Positions 10,926 through 22,527 of a DNA stretch of 64,000 nt are shown piece by piece. The notes beneath the pieces are model-generated. The model saw only the letters and a list, made by a program, of their open reading frames with translations, had not been told where the DNA came from and did not search any database. Position 1 is the first letter of the stretch. Each line of letters opens with the position of its first letter. This DNA comes from Gigaspora rosea (lineage: Eukaryota; Glomeromycota; Glomeromycetes; Diversisporales; Gigasporaceae). A program made the translations under genes and the position numbers. Where the stretch lies: NCBI GenBank assembly GCA_003550325.1, contig QKWP01000054.1, forward strand, positions 387,290 to 451,289, given 5' to 3'.

Positions 10926-12183
10926 GCGTGATGTTGTTTGTCCAGTAATTGATATCTAAAAAATAAAGTTCAGGATAAAAATTTGTCATTTTCTCAAAAT
11001 ATACGTTTTGACCCATATTGGTTTCCATGTTGAGAAAATGCTATATTCGTCTGTCAAACCTAAATTTTACCCCTGAACCTTTGCTTATTTTGATATCAAT
11101 GACTGAATAATCTTACCAGGATCTGGAGTGTCCAGAATTATGCGGTGCGGCAATTATGTGAATTATGCGGACCCAAGTATTAGGGTTAACCAACCAAATT
11201 TCAAGATCAGATGTAATGCAAGACAAACATTTATAACCAAAAATATAGCTTATGAAACTGTTTTTATGTGTTTTATATAAATAATATGTTCAAACTCTAA
11301 CCTAATTACAAAATCTAAAAACAAGAAATTTTACTAGAAATTTTTTTGTGTTCTAAACTTTGCTAAACCTTGCCGATGCCAAAAATTATAAGTACGTATG
11401 TTACTTGCAAATTTTCTGTAACTTACATTATAAAACCAATAGTGTGTTGCCATATAATCGTTATACCAATGCTATAAAAGTTCCAGTATAATCATAATTG
11501 TTACTACATTCGGATCTATTAAAAGTGTAGTTTATGTGTAACTTAATCTGTGTAATGGTGTGCGAATGGCTAAATTATGCAAGTTTATGCATGTTTCTTT
11601 AAATTATATGAAATCGCATACTTTAATTTGTTATAAGCTGACTATTATGCCGGTTCATAATCCTAGACGTTCTACCAGGATCGCCAACAAAATTTTGCAA
11701 TCACGTGATAATCTAAAATTCTTTAAAGTTCAATTAGGGTCTATACTAATATTTGGGTTAGGGGTTCTAATAGTAAAATCGTTTAAGAAAAACATTTTAC
11801 TAATCGCAGAAGGAGGTTTCTTATGCAAATTTTTGAGAAATAAGTGGTTTTTGACGTTACTCCAAGACGTGATTAGCAATTGGATAATTTTTGTCGATCA
11901 TCATGTACTGCATTCGAGTTGACGTAAGTCAACAGATCGAAAAGATGCTAAGCATGTTGATCGTGGAACCATCAACCGGTCCGGATAATCAAAGGAGGTG
12001 AGTATGATTTGAATGTCTTTCCACAAACAGTAATCACTAACTGATAAAGGGCGGCAATGAGAATGAAGATAAATCTGTGGGAAATGCAATGTGTCAACGA
12101 TTGCTCACTCAGCTGCAACAGACCACAATTCGCGACCAAACCCTCCCTCCCAAAGGAATCTGGTTGGTCGCATAGATATCTGC
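10926..12183. other. Non-coding stretch
   Basis: AT-rich DNA without recognised domains or delimited elements. An open frame near 11560-11922 reads a basic N-terminal patch (RRSTRIANK) and a hydrophobic middle but matches no family I know, so it is not called as a gene. The GC content rises from about 11980 into the repeat block that follows. Confidence 0.4.
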
Positions 12184-12700
12184 GAGTATCAATATCAACA
12201 GGTTCATATTGACGACCAGCCTGCATTATGCAGCGCTAAGCCGCACAAACCAAAGTGCTATAAATATCAATATCACATATTCATACTGGCGGCCTGCATG
12301 ACGCAGGCGGGAAACCACCGGCCAGCTGCCGCACAAACTCAACTGCTTACGGTTATCTCTCGGCGCAGTATTACTATTTTTTCTGGGAGCATATCACGTT
12401 TCAGTTTAATAGCACATAAATCCATAAATCACAGGCAACTGAACCTGCCATTTTCATAATTATAACTACTGAATATCAATATCACATGTTCATATTAACA
12501 GCCGGCCTGCATTAGAGGAGGGAAACCACCGGCCAGCGTATGCCGCACAACCTCAACTGCTTACAGTGATCTCCTGGTGCAATATTATTTGCTATTTCCG
12601 GGTGCATATCCCGTTTCAGTTTCAATAACGCATAATTTGCAACTAATAATCTGCATCCGTCAAATAAAATTCAACTCTGGTATATCAGACCGGACTATTC
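12184..12700. repeat. Imperfect tandem repeat block, GC-richer than surroundings
   Basis: Three units begin with a TATCAATATCA motif (12187, 12263, 12475), followed by TTCATA and a (G)GCCTGCAT core. The second and third units share GGGAAACCACCGGCCAGC, CAACTGCTTAC and CATATC-CGTTTCAGTTT over about 210 bp; the first unit is truncated at about 75 bp. The higher GC content and nearness to the SINE at 12918 suggest repeat-derived DNA. No reading frame is preserved between units. Confidence 0.6.
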
Positions 12701-12917
12701 CAATATAAGAAACATGCGTGCAGTGCTTTTCGAAAATTTATTAGTATTTGTTGGCGATCCTGGGTGCAAAACTTTTATGTTTGATACAATGTACATATAC
12801 TACCTAAATTTGAAACTTGGCCTGTTGGATTTTAAAACAAGACATACTACAGTAGTGTGTGAAACTCGACCAGCCAGGTCTTTATTTATATACCACCTAA
12901 ATCAAAATATGTATAAA

Positions 12918-13500
12918 AAGACCCTCGGGTCGATAGCGCAGTGGTTAGCGCTCCAGGGTCACAAACAGAAGGTTGCGAGTTCAAGTCCAACGGGTGGCGA
13001 AAACTCTGCCAGGACCGGTTTTTAAAAAGATCTTTGAGAGGACTTCCATTTTCGTTCTAAAGAATGGATTCATACAGAAGAATGCAGTCACCGGCATAGC
13101 CATGGGGCCAGGGACGACCAGAAAAGGCAAAATCCGTCAACAAATGACGTTAACATTGAGAGAGCCCGATCCATGAAAAAATACAATGGTTTTCCGACGA
13201 CACTGGACCAACCGAAGATGGAAAGTGGTTTCCAGGGCAGATGAAAAAGGGCTGACCATACAAGCGATCCAGCGGAATAGTTCCTTAAAGCTGCCTATGA
13301 CCTGTTAGGGTACGGGGCACCGGACATGGTGGGCCTGCTGGATTCAGTCGGGATAAGCGGACAATTGCAGGGAGTGATAGTTTAGTTAGAAATAACCCCT
13401 CATGTATAACTAATGTATGACCTAGATTTAATGATTAATAAAGAGCATCACTTGATGTCCCCAGATAATCGCTATCTTGGGGTTTAATAAAGAAAAAAAA
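12918..13500 (+). mobile_element. tRNA-derived SINE (about 583 bp) with target duplication
   Basis: The head (12919-12995) is tRNA-like. It has an A box TAGCGCAGTGG (12934-12944) and a B box GAGTTCAAGTCC (12977-12988), the internal RNA polymerase III promoter of tRNA-derived retroposons, and the D-stem GCGC/GCGC pairs. A long GC-richer body (about 13000-13480) of unknown origin follows, ending in an A-rich tail. A 14-bp direct repeat, AAAATATGTATAAA, flanks the unit (12904-12917 and 13499-13512), as expected for LINE-mediated insertion. The pairing of the anticodon arm is poor, so this is not a functional tRNA gene. It depends on a LINE partner; a LINE remnant lies at 42.6 kb. Confidence 0.75.
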
Positions 13501-13729
13501 AATATGTATAAATAATTTGTAAGTTAATTAGCTAGATCTTAAAAAGCAAATATAATCTTTAAAAAAATAACAATGCAAATATAAATTTTTAATAATTTAT
13601 AAAAAAAATGTATATCTTTCTTTTTGCTTCATTATTATAATTGTGTTCATTGGTTTTATTGTTACAAGTGGTATAGCCTTCTTAATATACCACTAGCAAC
13701 ATAGCACATGGTGACAGGATCTCTTTAGG

Positions 13730-13875
13730 GAGGTCAAATAAAGCGGAGTTAATTCAATATATGATCTACACACTGCATAAATTACATTATTGATATCTAT
13801 ATAACCTTCTAACAATAATTGCATCAAAAAGGTAACCCTAACTCTAACCAAATTTCACTCCGCTTTAGCCGACCT
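13730..13875. mobile_element. Mutator-type MITE (146 bp)
   Basis: The inverted ends are AGGTCAAATAAAGCGGAGT on the left and, as complement, AGGTCGGCTAAAGCGGAGT on the right. The element is flanked by a perfect 9-bp duplication, CTCTTTAGG (13721-13729 and 13876-13884). A 9-bp duplication is characteristic of Mutator-like elements. The interior is too short to code. A matching half-end (CTCCGCTTTAGACGACC) recurs near 40491. Confidence 0.75.
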
Positions 13876-14111
13876 CTCTTTAGGGTCAGAGGAGATTTGA
13901 AGCAGTGTGGAAGTGGCTGTTTCCTCACTATATCATCAAAGAACAGAAGTGTATTTAGTTGGGCAAAGATATATTTTATTTAAGTATGTTACAAGACTTT
14001 GCTACAAGACTATCTATAGGTTTCTGTGCCTAAAGAATTCCTATAACTAAATAATTGCAGAGAACAAATCCTCAAGTTAAGGAAGGATAAAAGCTAGGGT
14101 TTATATATTTT

Positions 14112-14285
14112 TTGGAAAGCAATAAAACAATAAAACAATAAAGCAAAATAAAACTATAAAACAATAAAAACTATAAAATAATAAAACAATAAAACTATAA
14201 TCCAATAAAGTAATAAAGTGATAAAACAATAAAACAATAAAGTAATAAAACATTAAAACAATAAAACAATAAAGTAATAGAAACA
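14112..14285. repeat. Low-complexity AATAAAACAATAAA tract
   Basis: A degenerate 9-11-bp array of AATAAAAC and AATAAAG motifs covers about 170 bp. The apparent Phe/Ile/Val/Leu-rich open frame on the complementary strand is a by-product of this composition. Confidence 0.8.
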
Positions 14286-16337
14286 CTTAGAATTTTTTAG
14301 CAATTAGAATTTAGAAATTTGTTCTATAACATTATGATTGCATTCATTGGTTTTATATATATTTTATTATATTTTTTGGTAATTCAACAAATTTGATATG
14401 TGATTTGGGGTACTATTTTTATTTACACCCAATCAACATGTGACTTTTTGCAGATTATTAAAAATTTTGAAACCAGTTATAAGGCCCAATTATACAAATC
14501 CGCAAATTATAAAAAATTTTTTTCTCTTTAACAGGCTTGCTAGTACTTTTATTTCATTTTGATTTAAAAATATAAGTGAATACAAGATTCAATCCTAAAA
14601 CAACTGCCCAAAAGTCAATGAAATATTCAAGTCTGACTCCACCCAGCTGCTTTAAAGGTGCCTAGCTGTGCTTGTTACACTAATTCCAATGAAATTAGAC
14701 ATGTTTAGCTAACTCCATCAAAACAGGGTTCTCTTTAAATCTCTCTCATTTAGATTAATCTCTAGGATATGTATATTCTAGCTCAAATATACAAGAATAA
14801 AAAATAAAAGTAAAAGAAAATAAAATAATGAAGAAAAATCATCTAAACCTAAATAAAAACCAAAAACAGAAAAAAAGATAAAGATAAAAGAAACAAAGAA
14901 AATTTTATAATAACTAAGACTAAGCTAATAAAAAACAAAACTAACTACTAAAAACAAAATAAAATAAGCCACAGCTATACTGTATTATAAAAATTATATA
15001 ATACTGTGCAAAGAAGTGCTTTATCTTAGTATTATATATATATAAAAGAAATAATAGGCTATGCCTAATCTAACCTTCTAGAAAGAAATTTTAATATAGA
15101 ATTTTTTGCAAAATATCTTACGTGACATTTATTGTTTATTTCAGAAAACCAATATTCACTCATAAGTTGATTCCAATATAGTAGTATTGACCTATAGGAA
15201 AATACAAAAATGGGCATAATTCACGATCTAGTGATCAGAATTTGAAGAAACAACTACTATTTAACTTAGCATATTGAGAAGGTTCTAATAAACTATAGAT
15301 CGTCTCTGTATAACCACTGGTTGACAAAATAGAAGTTATCAAAGATTTACTCATAAATCAGCAATCTGATTGGCTAGGCAATTGCTGTGGGCAAAAATGC
15401 TATATCTGTAAGATTAGTTTTTAAAGCATATATTCTAAATATTTCATTTATTCAATATAGATTATTTATTATATTTATTATATTTATTATAGTTATACTA
15501 TATATTTTATTAATAGTAGTTGTAGCATATATTACATATATAGCAGATATAATAGTGATATAGTCTGTTATATTTGTAAAAAATTAAAAGTATAAAAGCA
15601 GCTGATGTAAACCCCAAGCTCAACATTGAGTCTTTATATTCTTTCAATAATAAAATACAACTATTTATAACATAAATCAAACAGTTATTAGTATTCTTAT
15701 ATACTTTTAATTGTAGCCTCTTTTGTAATTGCAAATTGCCTTAAATCTTTTTTGTTAAGTTTTGTTAAAAATGCTATATCACTTAGATAAATTATAGTAA
15801 CAAGTGAGATTATACAAAGTGTTCACTGTCTAAGATCACTCTAGTTATCTACTATCTTTGAAGAAGTGGATATAGGATAACAGTAGTCACATTTTGAAAT
15901 AGAAGAAGTAAACAATACTAATCTTTTGAAGAGGATAAGCTAGATTTTTTACTTTTTTGTAAAATTTTGAAAAGTCAAAAAAAATTGAAGGTACCAATAT
16001 CATAAAAAGTGTAAGCTTTATGATTTGAAGAACAATATACTTGACCAAAAGTATATTTCTACTTAAGCTATAACTTTTGGTAAAAAATTTTAGGGTTGTT
16101 GCCTTACTACTTCTTCTATAGTAACAAAGTCTTTTACCTGAAGAGCCAAATCCAAAATGAAAGTTTTTTTTTATTTCTATTTCAGTTTTCTCATATCTGA
16201 TCTGAAACTCTTTATCTAAGTAGCTTTTAGATAAAGTTTTTGTTATATACAAATATACTAACTTCAGTAAAAAAAAATTGGTATGAGAAATCATCAGAAA
16301 GTGTTGTAAATTTTGTACATAATTATAAAAAATAATT
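14286..16337. other. Non-coding AT-rich stretch
   Basis: No gene recognised. Short A-rich and TA-rich runs are frequent (for example 14795-14960 and around 15020). Open frames at 15510-15734 and 15887-16294 (- strand) have Tyr/Ile/Lys/Phe-only compositions typical of random AT-rich sequence. Confidence 0.4.
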
Positions 16338-16604
16338 TAGATTAAAAGTTATTTACTTAAATAATTAATATCACGGCTGATGCTGAAGTTGGCTAATGCT
16401 GAAGCTCAGGGGGCTAAAATTCACATATACTTTATAAATATAAAATCTACACCCAAAACCTACCTAACCCTATAAGACAAAAGTAAAAAAAATATCCAAA
16501 AAAATTTAAAATTTTATATTAAAATAGATCAAAGCTTCAGTATTAGCCAACTTCAGTATCAGCTATGAGATTTAATATTTAATAGTAAATAACTTTTGAT
16601 CTAC
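16338..16604. mobile_element. Foldback MITE with about 66-bp arms
   Basis: The left arm (about 16338-16405: ATTAAAAGTTATTTACT..., then GGCTGATGCTGAAG and GGCTAATGCTGAAGCT) is matched in inverted orientation by the right arm (about 16533-16604). The spacer holds CCTAACCCTATAAGACAAAA followed by an A-rich tract. A related copy with the same spacer phrase lies at 51026-51226, which identifies this as a dispersed family. No coding capacity. Confidence 0.7.
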
Positions 16605-16871
16605 TAGACCAATTTTAATAATTTAGTGATCAAAATGATCCTCTCAGAGAAAGGATTTTAACAAACCTAAAATTATTAAAATTTAATTACTGGTTCCTAA
16701 GATCGATATAAATTTGTATTACTATAAATACTATAGTATTTTATAATTTATTGAATACTTACTATATAATAATATACAAATCTATTTTAATTTCAGAATC
16801 CAATAATTGGATTTTTATAATTTTAGGCTTGCTGAAATTCTCTTTCTGAAATGATCATTTTTATAAATAAT

Positions 16872-17706
16872 AGATAGGATTTAGGCCTATAGACTACCAG
16901 TAGTACAGTTAGAAGAATAGATTAAAAATCTAGAAAAATATATATATATATAATTTTTGTATACAAAAATCTGATTAATACTATAGTTTAGTTTAGCAGA
17001 ATTTTTTTTAATATTAATAATAAACTTGATTTAAAAAAATTTCTTTGTAACTAATATTTTTGTTGCTTCAAATATACTACATGTAGTACACTATAAATGC
17101 TAAATTTTTTATAAATTTTTTTAATAGAATTAGTAAATTTAAATTTAAATTATATAAAAAATGTTTATATAGCTTACTATATTAAAATTTTATTATTAGT
17201 TATATTATAAAAAATATTATTTCTACTATAAAGGTTTGTAAGCTATTAGTTGAAATTCACTACTATTTTAGTATTTTATATAGGTTCTTTAGTTTTTTAA
17301 CCATCATTTAAAAAAAATTTATTAAATAAATTTTGGTTAAATTTATCAGAAGTTGTTAACAACAAACTTTTAATTCTAATTTATGAAATTTATCAACATT
17401 TAAGCTAAAATATTAAGAGCAATATAAGTTTAAAAATTTAAAAAATTAAACGTAGTTTTTAATATAAAATTTATAAGTAAAATTTACTAGTAAAATGGCT
17501 AAAAATAGCCAAGTTTCAAAGGTCTCTAAAAAATTTAAAAGACTATTTAAAGTTATGATATTTTTTTTACAAAATGCGATTTACCCAAAGTATCTTGCAA
17601 AAATATTTTAATAGATTTTTTATTATTAAAATTAGTCAATAATTGGCCTTAAATGGTGTCACTATATAGTACAAAGTACTACTAGTAGTATGCCTAAATC
17701 CTATCC
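16872..17706. mobile_element. Possible AT-rich inverted-repeat element (about 835 bp)
   Basis: The left end GATAGGATTTAGGC (16873-16886) is matched by GCCTAAATCCTATC at 17692-17705, and similarity continues inward (CTACCAGTAGTAC against GTACTACTAGTAG). Flanking duplications were not resolved, so exact ends are uncertain. The interior is extremely AT-rich and non-coding. Confidence 0.45.
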
Positions 17707-18299
17707 ATTAAATTATTAGAATTGGATAGTAAATTAAAAGTTATTTATCACTAAGCTTTATTAATAAAATTATAATTTAGACTAAAATCTTTTTAATTGT
17801 AGCCAGAACTTGATAATTCTAGCCAGAATTATACCTAACATTCCAGCTAATCCACTCATCTACCCCTAAATTAGCTGATTTCTATTAGTTCTCTAAGCAC
17901 AAAGAGGTGAATTTGTGATAGCAATACTAGGTAGATATAGTTATTAGGACTATTACATGATTATCTAAAGCAACCTTGTATATATTAACTTATAAAGAGG
18001 CTCCAAAATTCCAGATTGAAATATATTAGAGTGCATCAGAATTATGGTTAGCTAGATTAGAATTGATCGATTTTGTTTTAAAATTATAAAAAATTTTACT
18101 AATAAATCATGTTATAAAAAGGGAGCTTTTAGGCATCTCCCAACCAATCAAAAGCCAAGGTTATCACATGACAAACATTCCGGAGTACCACTTAAGCCAG
18201 ACATGTTTGTACTACCCGAACTTCATTAGCCAGAACAACTTTGGTTGTTTATTTTTTTTTAAGTACAAAAAATTAAAAAAAAATTTAAAAAAACAACAT
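17707..18299. other. Non-coding AT-rich stretch
   Basis: No feature recognised. A short copy of the AAATTAAAAGTTATTTA end motif of the foldback at 16338 occurs at 17731-17747. Confidence 0.4.
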
Positions 18300-19095
18300 A
18301 AACCCGATTACAACTATCGTGCTAATTATTGTACTACGTTTTTACTATCGTGCTACATTCGTTCAACTATCGTAGGGTACAGGTTGTTTATTTTTTTTAA
18401 GTACAAAAAATTAAAAAAATAAAAAATACAAAAAAACAACATAAACCCGATTCCAACTATCATGCTATATTCCAACTATCGTGCTATGTCCCAACTATCG
18501 TGCTGTGTCCCAACTATCATACTAAAACCCATACAAACTATTATGCTACACCCCATACTAACTATCACGCTTCATTCCCATACTAACTATCTTGCTACGG
18601 CCTGAACTATTATGCTATTGTGCTACATTCATTATACTATCATGCTACGTTCGTTTTACTATCGTGCTACGTTTGTTCTACTATCGTGCAATGTTCCTTA
18701 CCGACTATCGTACGTTCAAAAAAGAAGTTAGTATTTTAAATATAAAAAAAAAAAAAAAATACTATCGTGTTGCATCACATACTAACTATCATGCACCGCC
18801 CGTTCTAACTATCGTACTATGTTCCGTACTAACAACTGTACTATGTTCATTCTAAAAAAAAAAGAAACATTAGTATGTATAAAAAAAAAGAATACTATCG
18901 TATACTAACTATCATACTACGTCCATTTTACTATTGTGCTACGTTCCCTTCTAACTATCATACTACGTTTATTCTAACTAACGCGCTATGCTTGTCCCTA
19001 AAAAAAAATAAGAAACGTTAGTACTATAAAATAAAAAAAAACTATCATGCTACATCCCATATTACTATAGTGATGTATCCCATACTAACCAACTA
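18300..19095. repeat. Degenerate minisatellite with CTATCGTGCTAC core
   Basis: About thirty imperfect copies of a roughly 17-22-bp unit (AACTATCGTGCTACGTTCC-like, all in the same orientation) run across about 800 bp. They are interrupted by short A-rich runs. A larger duplication covering TTTTTTTTAAGTACAAAAAATTAAAAAAA plus the start of the array occurs at about 18250 and 18391. The array is too irregular to code. Confidence 0.75.
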
Positions 19096-19100
19096 TCGTG

Positions 19101-19246
19101 ACAACTCATTGAAAGAACCCACCAAAAACGACGAAGATGTACTAGAAAATCAGCTGAAAAACGAAGAACTTGAGAACAGTGAATACCTTTATACCAGAAA
19201 AGACACACCAAATTATGAACGCACGAAACCTTCAAGGCTCCATTGA
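19101..19246 (+). pseudogene. Orphan charged coding fragment
   Basis: Directly after the minisatellite, a frame open for about 48 codons reads a very charged segment (SLKEPTKNDEDVLENQ... then TPNYERTK) and stops at TGA 19244-19246. Its codon content is unlike the surrounding DNA. A diverged relative lies at about 22860-22990 on the opposite strand (also with TP-x-YE-x-N/T-K followed by a stop). Both abut GGCTC(T/C)AGCGACGGC-type repeats. It has no start and no known domain, and is probably a fragment of a repeat-borne gene. Confidence 0.3.
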
Positions 19247-21586
19247 CGGCTCTAGCGACGGCTCCAGCGAAGGCGACAGCTCTAAATAATAAAAAAATAC
19301 ACTAGTGTAAATAAAATCAGTATAAAAACAACAAAAAAAAAACAGTGCAAAAAAAATACTCATCTTGATCTTGATCATCTTGATCGATAAGGGAATCGAA
19401 CTGATCCCTAATCCCGACACCGTACCAGTGATCGTCACCTCGGGAGGGAGATATATCTCCCGGGAAGATGCATCTCTCGTGGGAGATGCCTATAATTTCC
19501 CTTATAAAAAATGCCTAGCTGATAGTTTTAATATAGAACTTACTAATAACTAGAGCTAAATACTAATCTAGATCTAACATATCTGATTCAGAAATTTGAA
19601 AATAGCCTAGTAAAAATCATCATATTTGTGGTATACAAATTTAGATATATATAGTAAACAACAAAAATAATATCTGATTTTTTAATAAAATGACAATTTA
19701 TAATTTTTTCTATTTTTGCACTATATATATAAAACATTTTTTATTAACTAATACACTATCAAATGCATATGTGCATTCAATATTATTCAATTCTTTCCAA
19801 TATTAGACTCAAAACTACTCAACAAATAAATATAGTCAAGTTAGGACACTGACATTTATTACCTAATATCCATTTACTATAGAGGCTTACCCCACCTCTA
19901 GGTAAGATATTTAGCTAAATTTAATTGGCTAAAATTTTTATATAAGGTAAGATTTGGCTTGACCCCCACTCTCTAAAATATTATCTAATAAACATTAGCG
20001 CCTTATTGTATTCTTTCTTTTAAACTAGCTTTAAGATTATTTACGCTTTTTTAAAGGCTTTTAAATTTTCAAATATTATTATTTAATGCTTTCTAATTGA
20101 TTTTAATAAGTTTAGATCAGGGTCTTCTTTTATTTATATTATAATTCAATTTTTTTGGTTTTGACCAATTTTGTAACTTTTCTAATAATATAAAAACAAC
20201 AATTATCACATCAAAGAATTCTATTTATTTTTATTAATGAACAAATAAAACTAAAAAATATAGTCTTTAAAAACTTTAATATAAAAAATTTTATTATTTT
20301 TTTTATTTAAATTCAAATTAAATATTAATAAACTTAATTATACTTGTGAACCACCTTCAAGCCATTACCAAGCCTTATTCTACTTCTAAAACTTGATACT
20401 TCTAAAACTTGATATCAACTGCCTATTTTTATTTTTTTTATTATGTAATAATATATTTAGTATTTCAGGTTTACTTGTTTACTTCTTCTTTTTGTTTTAT
20501 TAAAAAATTCTATACCTTTACCCATATATATTTCTATCCTTTTTAATATAAATTTGATATATAGTTATATTATAATATATAAAATATAACCACAAAAAAA
20601 AACTTAATCATTAAGCAATACAGGATCTTAACTACAAACAACAAACTGTACAAGTCCCAAATTGGATTTTTTTTAAAACCAGATTATTGCCAAAATTACT
20701 AACCTGAATTTAAATCAAAACATATAGTTAGAATTGTGCAAAAGCATGTCATTTCTTCATAACTTTTTTCATAGTATTTTTTTTTTGCTTCTTAAAAAGC
20801 AAGAAATGTCTAAACAATGGTAAAAAGTTTATTTTTTATTGTTTAAAAAGCTATTAAATTAATGTATAGACGTGATACATTTCTTGTGTGGATTACTAAG
20901 TTGGTAATTTTTGATATAATTAAGTTTTTTTACTTGTTGAAGTCTATTAGGTGTACAACACATTAAAGTGGATTTATGGGAGGTTTTTTTTTATCCTGTT
21001 GCTTATTTAGAAGTCAAGAAAGAAATAAAAAAAAATAAATTTGTCTTAGGAAATGTCAAAAGGGATAATGTTTTTACTCATATACTTTGATGTACAAATC
21101 GGGCATTACACATACGTATATTAAATATTTATTTTGGTTCACTATAGCGCATATAAATTTTTAAACAAAAAATATAAAAAAGTTTTATTTTGTTACAAAA
21201 TTAATTTATTGCAAAGTTTTATCATAAAAGCAATATTATAGATAATATATATTATTTGATTATTAATAACACATGCGAATAAAAAGGAGTTTAAATATAA
21301 CAGCAGACTAGAACCTCAGAGTTTCGTTAATTTATGTGGATTGATAAAGTATCACATGATCACAATGGGACAGCGTAACAGTAAGAGAGATAAGTATTCG
21401 AGTTAAATATTTTAAACAAATAAAGGTCTTTTCAGCACCACCTGGCTTACTTCCTTTATTATGGGTAATTTATAATCGAAGGGAATCTCTGACTTTATTC
21501 AGATGAAAATAACACTTTATATACATTTGAAAATTATAATACAGTACATTGAGATGTCAATACATTTAGATGTTAACACATATAAG
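19247..21586. other. Non-coding AT-rich stretch
   Basis: Near 19225-19280 are three GACGGCTC(T/C)AGCGA-like units, and 19441-19490 is a GGGAGAT/ATCTCCC inverted-repeat patch. From 19600 to 21586 no gene or delimited element was recognised. Confidence 0.4.
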
Positions 21587-21896
21587 CAGTGAAGGCATGT
21601 CCAATAGTCCAACAACAAAAATTGGACGTTGGATGTTTGGATTTGGACTTTACTATATGTCCAATGTCCAATTGGACTTTGGACATCACATGACTTTCAT
21701 CACATCTGATTGGGCAATATTTGTATTACATTTGATGGACAAACTACTGCGTTAGTATTATTTAATTTCAACCAATCAAATTTATGGATTAGAGCAGGAT
21801 ACAAAGATTTAGACCAAGAATCACGATTGGATGTTTGGATTGGACGTCCAATCCAAAGGTGTCCAAGCGTCCAATTTTGTCCAATGTACATCACTG
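21587..21896. mobile_element. hAT-type MITE (310 bp)
   Basis: The ends CAGTGAAGGCATGTCCAA and (complement) CAGTGATGTACATTGGAC are inverted. They are flanked by a perfect 8-bp duplication, CATATAAG (21579-21586 and 21897-21904). The interior is dense in TTGGAC/GTCCAA motifs in both orientations. The overlapping open frames on both strands come from this repeat structure and are not genes. Confidence 0.8.
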
Positions 21897-21904
21897 CATA
21901 TAAG

Positions 21905-22527
21905 TGTTTAGATATATGCATCAACACATTCGAGTGTTATTTTAGAACTAAATTTCATAAGCATAAGCCTACACATTAAAGTGGTAATAGAAGGCTTAAC
22001 GAAGATAATTACTACCCCTTACACATGAATGTGCTATGATCTTTATTAAATTCATAGATCACAACTTACCTATACAATACCTGGTTATTTTGGATTACAC
22101 GATTATAATTACTTTTTTTTATGTGCCAATAAAAATTGTAAAAATAATATTTATATTGAATATTTGACTAATAAATGCACTTTTTAATCACTCAATCAGG
22201 TGGCAACCAGGTGAGACAAATTTGAAAACCTGATATTTTTCGCAAATTGTCATTTAAAAAATAATAAATCTAATTATACCTGGTTACATTTCAGCTCTAG
22301 AATATTATTTATTTGTATATTAGATTTTGCAATTGTCCAATAAACAATATTAGAAGTTTTAATACTTTTTAATATCACAGATTAGCAGAGTTTGAAGATG
22401 GTTTTATACGTATATCGAAATTGACTAAACCATTATTGAGAAATCTTCAAAGTTTGAAAAATTAACTCAATACTACTGTACTAGTAAAAGTTTGAAATAT
22501 AACAAGGCAAAAAGCAAATAGCAATCC
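21905..22527. other. Non-coding stretch
   Basis: AT-rich, with two TACCTGGTTA motifs (about 22080 and 22278) and an ACCAGGTG palindromic neighbourhood near 22208. No gene seen. Confidence 0.35.

Noticed and set aside
11560..11922. 120-codon + strand frame with basic patch and hydrophobic segment
   Set aside because: No recognisable domain or supporting context; kept only as a remark in the intergenic entry.
12919..12995. Intact tRNA gene
   Set aside because: A and B boxes fit, but the anticodon arm does not pair well and the sequence continues into a long body with A tail and target duplication.
12714..13025. 103-codon frame containing GSIAQWLALQGHKQKVASSS
   Set aside because: This is the translated tRNA-like head of the SINE, not a protein.
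14101..14286. Phe/Leu/Tyr-rich membrane-protein-like frame
   Set aside because: Product of the AATAAAAC simple repeat read on the opposite strand.
18300..19095. CRISPR-like array
   Set aside because: Units are contiguous and degenerate with no constant repeat/spacer alternation, and the genome is eukaryotic.
21570..21979. Several overlapping frames on both strands
   Set aside because: All lie in or across a delimited hAT MITE.
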